The translations under genes and the position numbers were made by a program. A stretch of 64,000 nucleotides of DNA from an uncultured Lachnospiraceae bacterium (lineage in GTDB: Bacteria > Bacillota > Clostridia > Lachnospirales > Lachnospiraceae), in assembly GCA_949878435.1 (NCBI GenBank), contig CATLAK010000016.1:16342-80341 (forward strand), given 5' to 3'. The notes beneath the pieces were generated by a model. The model had not been told where the DNA came from, did not search any database, and saw only the letters and a list, made by a program, of their open reading frames with translations. This document shows, one piece after another, positions 46,189-52,716 of this stretch (its first letter is position 1; every line of letters starts with the position of its first letter).

Positions 46189-47001
46189 ATGTTGCGTATA
46201 ATTAAAACGGAGTTTATGAAAATAAAAAGGTACCATATTCTGCTGATTGGCTTGATCGGCATGCTGTGTTCGCCGCTGCTCCAGCTTTTTTCGCAAATGG
46301 TGGTGAATGAGGAATATAAAACACCGAATTTTGATTTTGCCGCGCTGGCGGAGATGACCGTCTGGGGAAGTGCGCAGGTCTTTATGCCGGCGCTGTTTAC
46401 CTTGATCGGGGGTTATCTAATCAGCAGGGAATATTCGGACGATACCTTGAAAAATATTCTGACCGTTCCTGTCTCTTTTCGCAAGTTCCTGGCAGGAAAG
46501 CTGGTCGCAATCGGGCTGCTGGCGATGCTCTTCGGTGTATACTGCTTTGGTGTGACGACAGCGGTGGGAATCGCAGCGGGGCTGCCTGATATCAAGGTTT
46601 CTGTTCTGGCAATTGCCCTGCTGCAGATGACGGGGCTTGCTTTCTGGGTTTATATTGTGGTTGTGCCGATTATCGTTATCTGCAGCAAAAGACCGGGTAC
46701 GTTCATGGGCGGTTCCATTATGGCATTTCTTGCAGGATATGCTATTTTATTTTTCAAGCAAGGGCTGCTTCGGCAGATTTATCCCTTTTCCGCAGCACTG
46801 ACAATGATTGGATTTGATACCTCTTCCTATTCCGGGACGTCGGATAAGGGCAGCGTTTTGCTGGCGGCTGTGTCATTGGGGAGTATGCTTCTCATTGCAG
46901 TGGTGCTGGTTTGCATCTCCAAAGCGCCGGAGGATGCGCATAAAAAGAAGAAAGCAAAGGGCAGGGGCGGGTCTTCGCGCCGTGGGCAGCAGCAAAGATA
47001 A
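46189..47001 (+). CDS. ABC transporter permease subunit (lantibiotic/bacitracin type)
   Basis: The 270-residue protein is related to the preceding permease (ISREYSDDTLKNILTVPVSFRKF). It has six helices and a basic C-terminal tail (KKKKAKGRGGSSRRGQQQR). It starts at ATG 46189 after GGAGGTG, 14 bp behind its partner. No clear terminator follows before the next promoter. Confidence 0.88.
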   Translation: MLRIIKTEFMKIKRYHILLIGLIGMLCSPLLQLFSQMVVNEEYKTPNFDFAALAEMTVWGSAQVFMPALFTLIGGYLISREYSDDTLKNILTVPVSFRKFLAGKLVAIGLLAMLFGVYCFGVTTAVGIAAGLPDIKVSVLAIALLQMTGLAFWVYIVVVPIIVICSKRPGTFMGGSIMAFLAGYAILFFKQGLLRQIYPFSAALTMIGFDTSSYSGTSDKGSVLLAAVSLGSMLLIAVVLVCISKAPEDAHKKKKAKGRGGSSRRGQQQR

Positions 47002-47012
47002 AGGAGCGTGAA

Positions 47013-47095
47013 GTTTCCACCTGAAAAATGCAATGAAAGAATTATTTTCCACATTAAAAATGTAGTAATATAATAATTTTCCGCATTAAAAGTGT
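47013..47095 (+). promoter_or_regulatory. Three 19-bp direct repeats with exact 32-bp period upstream of the DUF4143 ATPase
   Basis: GTTTCCACCTGAAAAATGC (47013), TTTTCCACATTAAAAATGT (47045) and TTTTCCGCATTAAAAGTGT (47077) are spaced exactly 32 bp, three helical turns. The last touches the -35 of the promoter at 47095. They look like operator iterons. A related pair lies upstream of the second, deleted DUF4143 gene at 51292. Confidence 0.7.
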
Positions 47096-47123
47096 TTAAA
47101 ATAAAAAGAAAATGGGGTATAAT
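47095..47123 (+). promoter_or_regulatory. Promoter of the DUF4143 ATPase gene
   Basis: -35 TTTAAA (47095-47100), 17-bp spacer, perfect -10 TATAAT (47118-47123), 30 bp before the start codon. Confidence 0.75.
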
Positions 47124-47153
47124 AGCATAAAGTACATTTTACGGGGGAGTAAT

Positions 47154-48452
47154 ATGGAACGTCTGATTATGGATCAGTTGAAAGCATGGAAAAACAGAAA
47201 GCATAGAAAGCCCTTAATTATTCGAGGCGCACGGCAGGTGGGGAAAACCTGGCTGATGAAGGAGTTCGGAAGAAGAGAGTTTGAAAATGTGGTGTACATT
47301 AGTTTTGACAATAACGAGCATATGAAAAATACTTTCCAACTTGATTTTGATATCAAGAGAATTATTTCTGCGCTGAAGATTGAGCACGGAAGTGATTTTA
47401 GGGCAGAAAATACGCTTTTGATTTTTGATGAGATTCAAGAGGTTCCTAAAGCGCTGACTTCGCTGAAGTATTTTTGCGAGAATGCGCCTGAGTATGCAAT
47501 TGTTGCAGCAGGTTCTCTTTTGGGAGTCGCCTTGCACTCAGGGACCTCTTTCCCGGTAGGAAAAGTAGAGTTCCTTCAATTATATCCATTGAATTTTCAA
47601 GAGTTTTTGATGGCGGCAGGACAGGAGGGACTGGCGGAATTATTAGATACGAAAGAGTATGGATTGATAAATTCCTTTGCAGGGAAGTATATTGATTTGC
47701 TGAAAAAGTACTATTATGTGGGCGGAATGCCGGAGGCAGTACAGACATATATAGAAACGGATGACCTGCAGGAGGTAAGACGGATTCAAAAAGGATTACT
47801 GTCTTATTACGAAAACGATTTTTCTAAACATGTACCGAAGGAGACGATCCCACGCATTCAAATGGTATGGAATTCTATTCCGGCTCAGTTGGCAAAAGAG
47901 AACCGCAAATTCATATACGGCTTGCTGCGTGAAGGTGCCAGGGCAAGAGAATTTGAACTGGCGATACAGTGGCTTTTGGATTGTGGGCTCGTTCACAAAA
48001 GCCTTCGGGTAAAGAAGCCGGGAATGCCGCTTATTGCATATGTGGAAATGAGTTCTTTTAAAATGTTCATGCTGGATGTAGGGTTGTTGGCGGCGAAGGG
48101 TGATTTAGAGCCTGCCGTTTTGCTGGAAGGAGCTGCGATATTTGAAGAATTTAAAGGTTCCTTGACGGAGCAATTTGTTGCACAGGAACTGGTAACTGCA
48201 GGATATGAACTATATTATTATTCCACAGAAAATTCTTCTGGAGAGATTGATTTCATGATTCAGCATGATTCTGACTGTATACCTATTGAGGTAAAGGCGG
48301 AAGAAAATTTGAAAGCAAAAAGTCTGAAAGCTTTTTGCGGAAAGTACCATCCCCGCAAGGCGGTGCGATCATCTATGTCAAATTACAGAGAACAGGACTG
48401 GATGATAAATGTGCCTTTGTATGCAATAGCCCAGTATTTTAAAAATACATGA
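47154..48452 (+). CDS. AAA ATPase with DUF4143 domain
   Basis: The 432-residue protein starts at ATG 47154 after GGGGGAG. It has Walker A RGARQVGKTW, Walker B TLLIFDEIQEVP, a sensor-like AAGSLLGVAL segment and the C-terminal DUF4143 region with FLTEQFVAQ-like and SSGEIDFMIQ...PIEVKAEENLKAK motifs (a PD-(D/E)xK-like fold). Members are common accessory ATPases in Firmicutes and Bacteroidetes with no assigned role. It stands alone with its own promoter, iteron-like repeats and terminator, in AT-richer DNA than its left neighbours. Confidence 0.88.
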   Translation: MERLIMDQLKAWKNRKHRKPLIIRGARQVGKTWLMKEFGRREFENVVYISFDNNEHMKNTFQLDFDIKRIISALKIEHGSDFRAENTLLIFDEIQEVPKALTSLKYFCENAPEYAIVAAGSLLGVALHSGTSFPVGKVEFLQLYPLNFQEFLMAAGQEGLAELLDTKEYGLINSFAGKYIDLLKKYYYVGGMPEAVQTYIETDDLQEVRRIQKGLLSYYENDFSKHVPKETIPRIQMVWNSIPAQLAKENRKFIYGLLREGARAREFELAIQWLLDCGLVHKSLRVKKPGMPLIAYVEMSSFKMFMLDVGLLAAKGDLEPAVLLEGAAIFEEFKGSLTEQFVAQELVTAGYELYYYSTENSSGEIDFMIQHDSDCIPIEVKAEENLKAKSLKAFCGKYHPRKAVRSSMSNYREQDWMINVPLYAIAQYFKNT

Positions 48453-48481
48453 AAAGAGAGACGTATGTGCAATATACATGT

Positions 48482-48511
48482 AATCCCGAGTTTGGACTCG
48501 GGATTTTTTTG
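48482..48511 (+). terminator. Rho-independent terminator after the ATPase
   Basis: AATCCCGAG-TTTGGA-CTCGGGATT is a perfect 9-bp stem followed by a run of T, 30 bp past the stop codon. Confidence 0.9.
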
Positions 48512-48564
48512 AAGAGGAATTGTTTTTATTAAAGATTTGGATGTTAAAAATGGCAGGGATGTTG

Positions 48565-48593
48565 TTGACTCATAGGTGCATAAGTGTTATTCT
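48565..48593 (+). promoter_or_regulatory. Promoter of the BlaI-like regulator operon
   Basis: TTGACT (48565-48570), a 17-bp spacer and TATTCT (48588-48593) lie 42 bp before the regulator start. The expected BlaI dyad (TACA/TGTA) is not obvious here. Confidence 0.65.
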
Positions 48594-48635
48594 TACGTTG
48601 GTATTACAATAAATAGTACAAAAGGAGTGGATAAT

Positions 48636-49019
48636 ATGAAGTTTACAGAGTTATCAGATTCTGAATTAGAGGTTATGGAAGTGTTATGGGAAAAGGGAGA
48701 GCCCATGTCGTTTGGGGAGTTACTGGATTATTTTAATGTCCATACAAAAAAGGAATGGAAGAAACAGACGCTGAATACCTTTTTATTCCGAATGCAGCAA
48801 AAGAATTTATTGCAGATTACAATGGACGGAAGATATAAACAATACATTCCGGCGCTGACTAGAGAGGAATACCTGTTGGCGGAATCGAAAGCTTTTCTAA
48901 ATAAAAATTATCAAGGATCAATTGTAAAAATGTTTGCAGCTTTTAATGGCGGCGAAGCATTAGGAAAAGAGGAAATTGACCAACTGAAGCAATTATTGGA
49001 GGAATGGGAAAAGGGATGA
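48636..49019 (+). CDS. BlaI/MecI-family transcriptional repressor
   Basis: The 127-residue winged-helix protein (LSDSELEVMEVLWEKGEPMSFGELLDYF; TLNTFLFRMQQKNLLQI) starts at ATG 48636 after AAAGGAGTGG. It overlaps the M56 peptidase by an ATGA junction, the usual blaI-blaR1 arrangement. It should repress its own operon and perhaps the next promoter at 50382 until cleaved by the membrane peptidase. No beta-lactamase or penicillin-binding protein gene is adjacent. Confidence 0.92.
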   Translation: MKFTELSDSELEVMEVLWEKGEPMSFGELLDYFNVHTKKEWKKQTLNTFLFRMQQKNLLQITMDGRYKQYIPALTREEYLLAESKAFLNKNYQGSIVKMFAAFNGGEALGKEEIDQLKQLLEEWEKG

Positions 49020-50368
49020 GATTATACGTATATATGGTCTTAGGTGGAAGCATCTGTACACTCTTGTATATTTTTTTTAATAGTATATTGCCGTGTGAGC
49101 TTTCTTTAAAATGGAAGAATATATTTTTAAGAATCAATGTCATTTTATATTTGTTTCCTTTCCCATGGATAGCAGCAGAGGTAAAAGGGGCTTTGAAAGA
49201 GTTATTGGGAATGGCAGGTGTTGTTTTTCCCAAAATCAGCAGGGAGTATAGCGTGCACTCTGATTGCATGTGGGAAAGTATGATTGTTAGAAATAACAAT
49301 AAGGAGATTTTGTATATTACGGGATATCAAAAATGGTTCCCTGCTATTTTGACTGGGTGTGTTGCGTTTGGTGTATTGCTGGTGGGATGGATGATGGTTT
49401 GTCAGATAACAGGGCGTATCTATAAAAAGAACATGATAAATCTTGATGTGGGCAAATACTTAAAAGGTAGCGGAGATAAAAAAATAAGGGTACGAATAGG
49501 CATTTCTCCCAATGTTGATTCACCGGTCACAATAGGAATGGTGAAACCCGTTATTTTATTACCTATGGATAACGAGAAGTATTCTGCTTCGGAAATAGGA
49601 ATAATACGTCATGAATTGCACCATATAACCAATATTGATGGTTTATTCCGGTTTTTAACCTTTATAATTATTGCGATGGAGTGGTACAATCCTCTGGCAT
49701 ATTATTTATTCAAAGAAAATATAGCTGTAAGTGAAATGTTCTGTGATGAGGCAGCTGTTAAGAGTATGAATAAAGAAGAAAAGGCTGATTATATGCGGTG
49801 TATCATTGCAGCGGCTGAACAGCCCCATAATGCAAAAAAAGTAATAATGACTCTGGGAGCAACAAAAGGATTATCAAAGGAAAGGATGATGAGAATTATG
49901 GGAAAGAATAGGAAGAAGGTATGGAAAAGAGGGCTTGCTATAGGGATTATGACATTCTGTTTTGTATTCAGCAGTATTCCGGCGCTGGCTTATAAAGAAC
50001 CAATGGAGATAGAAATTATGGATGCAGGTACGATAGATAAATGGAAGGGGACATATATTTTTAGAAATGGTTCAGAAACAAGAATCAGTTATTTTGAATC
50101 GGTTGAATTTAGTCAAAACGGTTATACATTCATTAATGAAGCAGGGGAAGTTTTTTTTGACGAAACGATTGAATTAAATAGCGAAAATCAGGCACGGGTA
50201 ATATGTGCACATAGTTACGAATCGGGGGATGCCTCTACGCATGATGTGAATAGCGATGGAAGCTGTACGGTTATAGTATACAGTGCTCAGAGATGTTCTA
50301 AATGTGGACATTTAAAGATTGGTTCAAGGATATCAACCATTACATACGATGTTTGTCCTCATAAATAG
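49016..50368 (+). CDS. BlaR1/MecR1-like M56 membrane metallopeptidase with atypical sensor tail
   Basis: The 450-residue protein has several N-terminal helices, the zinc motif IRHELHHITNIDGLFRF and a distal Glu region (VSEMFCDEAAV), then a last helix (GLAIGIMTFCFVFSSIPALAY). In BlaR1 the extracellular sensor is a penicillin-binding domain of about 250 residues. Here it is about 120 residues of unrelated sequence ending in a Cys/His-rich patch (CSKCGHLK and VCPHK). It probably senses something other than beta-lactams, possibly a metal or a peptide. It is translated with the repressor. Confidence 0.85.
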   Translation: MRLYVYMVLGGSICTLLYIFFNSILPCELSLKWKNIFLRINVILYLFPFPWIAAEVKGALKELLGMAGVVFPKISREYSVHSDCMWESMIVRNNNKEILYITGYQKWFPAILTGCVAFGVLLVGWMMVCQITGRIYKKNMINLDVGKYLKGSGDKKIRVRIGISPNVDSPVTIGMVKPVILLPMDNEKYSASEIGIIRHELHHITNIDGLFRFLTFIIIAMEWYNPLAYYLFKENIAVSEMFCDEAAVKSMNKEEKADYMRCIIAAAEQPHNAKKVIMTLGATKGLSKERMMRIMGKNRKKVWKRGLAIGIMTFCFVFSSIPALAYKEPMEIEIMDAGTIDKWKGTYIFRNGSETRISYFESVEFSQNGYTFINEAGEVFFDETIELNSENQARVICAHSYESGDASTHDVNSDGSCTVIVYSAQRCSKCGHLKIGSRISTITYDVCPHK

Positions 50369-50381
50369 TTTTTTATAAGCG

Positions 50382-50410
50382 TTGACATTGGTGACATCAT
50401 ATAATATACT
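50382..50410 (+). promoter_or_regulatory. Promoter of the exported-protein genes
   Basis: A consensus TTGACA (50382-50387), 17-bp spacer and TATACT (50405-50410) precede the gene at 50467. Confidence 0.8.
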
Positions 50411-50429
50411 AAATGTATTACATGATGTA
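50394..50429 (+). promoter_or_regulatory. Operator dyad over the -10, BlaI-like half sites
   Basis: ACATCAT(a)TAATA...TATTA(c)ATGATGT is a long interrupted palindrome centred on the -10 region. Its right arm contains TACATGATGTA (50419-50429), resembling the TACA/TGTA half sites bound by BlaI-type repressors. It is a likely target of the adjacent repressor. Confidence 0.6.
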
Positions 50430-50466
50430 GTGCAATGAGAAACACGAAAGTTGAAAGGAGAATTTT

Positions 50467-51015
50467 ATGATTAGAAAACAAAGTGGAAAAATTAGGAACT
50501 TTACAAAAAAATTTGCACTGATTTCCGCATGTGCACTAAGTGTTTTCATTTTCAATGGTCAAGAAGCAAATGCGCAGGAAACTAATGTGGAAGAAAAAAT
50601 TAATCCGGAAACAGTCGTTAAAGACGAAGGAACAGTTGAGTTTCTTGATGAAAATGGAAATGTAATGGCAATTTATACGCCCTATTCCGAAACAAACCCG
50701 GCTCCAAGCATACAGCCTAGATACTCAGGCTCGGTTGACTGGACTGTAGGCTGGGGATGGTATAGTGGATCAAGCCGGTTTGAATTGAATAGCAACAATA
50801 AAATTGATCTCAACATTTCAATTTCACCAAGTGCATCAAGTAATATTGGATTGTATGATGTGAATAACCATACGTATGGCTGGCCGTCGGATGGCGGAAG
50901 TTCAACAGGATGGTATGGAACAATACAGCCTGGTTATACAGGAAATTTTTCGATTGCAATAGCCAACAACACTGAAAAGACAGTTCATTATGACGGAACC
51001 TTTACAGTGAGATAA
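50467..51015 (+). CDS. Small exported protein controlled by the BlaI-like switch
   Basis: The 182-residue protein has a signal peptide (KKFALISACALSVFIFNGQEANA, cleavage near AQA/QE). The mature part is rich in Ser, Gly, Trp and Tyr and probably all-beta (SVDWTVGWGWYSGSSRFEL, GLYDVNNHTYGWPSDGG). I do not recognise the family. It follows a dedicated promoter and AAAGGAG site and lies between the peptidase sensor and a tiny exported peptide, so it is likely the effector output of that switch. Confidence 0.75.
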   Translation: MIRKQSGKIRNFTKKFALISACALSVFIFNGQEANAQETNVEEKINPETVVKDEGTVEFLDENGNVMAIYTPYSETNPAPSIQPRYSGSVDWTVGWGWYSGSSRFELNSNNKIDLNISISPSASSNIGLYDVNNHTYGWPSDGGSSTGWYGTIQPGYTGNFSIAIANNTEKTVHYDGTFTVR

Positions 51016-51038
51016 TTACATATTAATGGGAGGAGTTA

Positions 51039-51227
51039 ATGAAAAAAGGAATAGCGATAATACTGGCAGCAGGGTTGTTATTATGCGCTGCTGTAATAAT
51101 CCAAAATAGTAAAGATAAAGCAAACTTACCTGACAGCAGTTCAGAAGAACAGAATTATCCAGAAGAAAAAATTGAAATGCGCGCAACACCCGGAGAAATG
51201 ATAATTGAGCATGAGTACATTGAATAG
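51039..51227 (+). CDS. Short exported or membrane-anchored peptide (62 aa)
   Basis: MKKGIAIILAAGLLLCAAVII is an N-terminal hydrophobic segment. The LLLCAA context could be a weak lipobox, and an acidic mature part follows. It starts 23 bp after the previous gene behind GGGAGG and is followed by a strong terminator, so it is the last gene of this unit. Its function is unknown. Confidence 0.65.
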   Translation: MKKGIAIILAAGLLLCAAVIIQNSKDKANLPDSSSEEQNYPEEKIEMRATPGEMIIEHEYIE

Positions 51228-51255
51228 GATGTTTTGTGGGTGTGAGAACTAAAAT

Positions 51256-51297
51256 AAAGTGTGTAAGCTATCCGTAATAGGCTTACACACTTTTTCG
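51256..51297 (+). terminator. Rho-independent terminator
   Basis: AAAGTGTGTAAGC (51256-51268) and GCTTACACACTTT (51281-51293) form a perfect 13-bp stem with a 12-nt loop, flanked by A and T runs. It ends the exported-peptide operon. Confidence 0.92.
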
Positions 51298-51343
51298 CTT
51301 TAAAAAATGTATTAAAAATACATATTTTCGTCGTAAATTTTGT
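51292..51343 (+). promoter_or_regulatory. Pair of TTTTCG direct repeats resembling the iterons at 47013
   Basis: TTTTCGCTTTAAAAAATGT (51292) and TTTTCGTCGTAAATTTTGT (51325) are 33 bp apart and end just before TTGACA (51345-51350). The promoter is completed by TATTAG near 51367. Position, length and spacing match the repeats before the intact DUF4143 ATPase. Confidence 0.5.
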
Positions 51344-51389
51344 ATTGACATGATATGCTATATGGGTATTAGCCAATGGAGGTGCGCTT

Positions 51390-51605
51390 ATGTATAGAAT
51401 GGAAATAGAAAAGCCCTATAAGTGGAAAGAAAGCAAACGCCGTAAGCCGCTGATAATCGAGGGGGCAAGGCAGGTTGGGAAGACTTACCGTGAAAAATTC
51501 AATCCAGAAATTTCTATTCACACCTCGACGGCAGATTATAGAGAAGAGAGCTGGCTCATCGATCTTCCGCTATATGCTGTGGAAGGGATTTATAAGTGTG
51601 TATAA
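51390..51605 (+). pseudogene. Remnant of a second DUF4143 AAA ATPase (large internal deletion)
   Basis: The 71-residue frame starts normally (ATG after GGAGG) and reads RRKPLIIEGARQVGKT, the Walker A segment. It then jumps directly to NPEISIHTSTADYREESWLI, which aligns with the extreme C-terminus of the intact ATPase at 47154 (SSMSNYREQDWMINVPLYA). About 350 internal residues are missing, in frame. It cannot be functional. Confidence 0.85.
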
Positions 51606-51652
51606 TTTGACTTTTTTTCTTCTTTTGAAGTACAATGTAAAAAATAATACAA

Positions 51653-51913
51653 ATGTATATTTTGGAAGAACTGGACGAGGAGGTAGGTGGTCTTAAAAAA
51701 GCGGGTACCGTTTATCATCAAGAGGTGATGTATTGGGCCGGTTATCTCTATCGTTACTGGCATTATTACACCAACGAAAGCAGCCGGGAAATCTATCAGA
51801 CGGCACCGGCCAAAACAATGAACGAATGCTGGCTGGGGTTCCATACGCTCAGCGTTGAGATGGCGATTGATGATTTAAAGGAAATCTACAGGCAGCAAAA
51901 GGATATACATTAA
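51653..51913 (+). CDS. Hypothetical protein, possibly N-terminally truncated (86 aa)
   Basis: The frame encodes a Tyr/Trp-rich helical protein (EVMYWAGYLYRYWHYYTNESS, LSVEMAIDDLKEIYRQQ). It lacks a ribosome-binding site, and ATG 51653 falls inside what may be the middle of a longer family, so it may be a fragment. It sits next to the deleted ATPase in a degraded stretch. No function is assigned. Confidence 0.45.
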   Translation: MYILEELDEEVGGLKKAGTVYHQEVMYWAGYLYRYWHYYTNESSREIYQTAPAKTMNECWLGFHTLSVEMAIDDLKEIYRQQKDIH

Positions 51914-51965
51914 AGCGGCGGGGGCTGTCCGGCAAGTGGAATGGTCATATTGCACAAAAAAACAA

Positions 51966-51981
51966 GTTAGCATTACCTAAC
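51966..51981 (+). promoter_or_regulatory. Feo operator-like box A
   Basis: GTTAG-CATTAC-CTAAC, a perfect 5-bp dyad with a 6-bp spacer, 45 bp upstream of the feo -35. It matches boxes at 52064, 52098, 52680 and 55850. Confidence 0.7.
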
Positions 51982-52026
51982 GAGTTGGTCAGTATGATGA
52001 AACTGCGATAAGTTGCAAATATTGCA

Positions 52027-52055
52027 TTGACAAAGAACTCTCGCCGTCCTATTAT
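52027..52055 (+). promoter_or_regulatory. Promoter of the feo operon
   Basis: TTGACA (52027-52032), 17-bp spacer, TATTAT (52050-52055; an overlapping TATAAT starts at 52053). It is followed at once by two operator-like boxes, as expected for repression by a metal-loaded regulator. Confidence 0.8.
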
Positions 52056-52063
52056 AATATGTG

Positions 52064-52079
52064 GTTAGTAAATGCTAAC
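52064..52079 (+). promoter_or_regulatory. Feo operator-like box B
   Basis: GTTAG-TAAATG-CTAAC lies directly downstream of the -10, around the expected transcription start, so bound regulator would block RNA polymerase. Confidence 0.75.
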
Positions 52080-52097
52080 TCATATTGAACGTATGGG

Positions 52098-52113
52098 GTT
52101 AGTGAAAGCTAAT
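52098..52113 (+). promoter_or_regulatory. Feo operator-like box C
   Basis: GTTAG-TGAAAG-CTAAT, 34 bp after box B, in the 5' leader of feoA. Confidence 0.7.
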
Positions 52114-52166
52114 ACATATTCCAAAGAAGGTGAAACGCAAAACGTTTCGGAATGGAGGAATGCGTG

Positions 52167-52376
52167 ATGCCGCTTACATTGGCAGAAGTCGGAGAGGAAA
52201 ACATCATCAGGAAGATCGGGGGAAAACAGGAAGTAAAGACACATCTGGAGAACCTTGGTTTTGTCGTGGGAGGAGCAGTTACGATTGTCAGCGCCATTGG
52301 AGGTAATGTCATCGTGAACGTGAAGGATTCCCGCATTGCCGTCAGCAAAGAAATGGCGCAGAAGATTATGGTATGA
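52167..52376 (+). CDS. feoA: FeoA-domain protein, first copy
   Basis: The 69-residue SH3-like FeoA protein (PLTLAEVGEENIIRKIGG, LENLGFVVGGAVTIVSAIGGN, AVSKEMAQKIMV) starts at ATG 52167, 7 nt behind GGAGG; the track's ATG 52152 overlaps the site. FeoA helps FeoB import ferrous iron at the membrane. Its stop overlaps a potential start of the second feoA. Confidence 0.92.
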   Translation: MPLTLAEVGEENIIRKIGGKQEVKTHLENLGFVVGGAVTIVSAIGGNVIVNVKDSRIAVSKEMAQKIMV

Positions 52377-52390
52377 GGAGGACAAAGAGA

Positions 52391-52618
52391 ATGAAAACAT
52401 TGAAAGAATCAAAAGTAGGCGATACTGTTCGGGTCGTGAAGCTGCATGGCGAGGGAGCGGTCAAACGCCGGATCATGGACATGGGGCTGACGAAGGGCGT
52501 GGATGTACAGATCCGCAAGGTGGCGCCTCTGGGTGATCCAATTGAGGTGACTGTCCGGGGCTATGAGCTTTCCATCAGGAAGGCGGATGCGGAAATGATT
52601 GAGGTCGAAAGCGCATAA
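52391..52618 (+). CDS. feoA: FeoA-domain protein, second copy
   Basis: The 75-residue FeoA paralogue (SKVGDTVRVVKLHGEGAVKRRIMDMGLTKG, PIEVTVRGYELSIRKADAEMI) starts at ATG 52391 after GAGGAGG; the earlier ATG 52373 is less well placed. Two adjacent feoA genes before feoB are common in Clostridia. The two copies are quite different in sequence and probably not interchangeable. Confidence 0.92.
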   Translation: MKTLKESKVGDTVRVVKLHGEGAVKRRIMDMGLTKGVDVQIRKVAPLGDPIEVTVRGYELSIRKADAEMIEVESA

Positions 52619-52679
52619 AGAGTTTCTAAGGTATTTGTGTGACTGCAGGGGAGAAATCTCCTTTTATTTCAAATCAATA

Positions 52680-52695
52680 GTTAGCTTAGACTAAT
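52680..52695 (+). promoter_or_regulatory. Feo operator-like box D, upstream of feoB
   Basis: GTTAG-CTTAGA-CTAAT lies between the second feoA and feoB, 21 bp before the feoB start. It suggests a second control point or a separate feoB transcript. Confidence 0.65.
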
Positions 52696-52716
52696 CAAAA
52701 GAAAGTGAGGAAAACT

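Noticed and set aside
47013-47095. Possible mini CRISPR array (19-bp repeats, 32-bp period)
   Set aside because: Repeats are too short and imperfect, spacers are only 13 bp and AT-rich, no cas genes are present, and the array sits against a -35 box, which fits an operator better.
48636-50368. Beta-lactam resistance regulator pair
   Set aside because: There is no penicillin-binding sensor domain on the peptidase and no beta-lactamase or PBP2a gene nearby.
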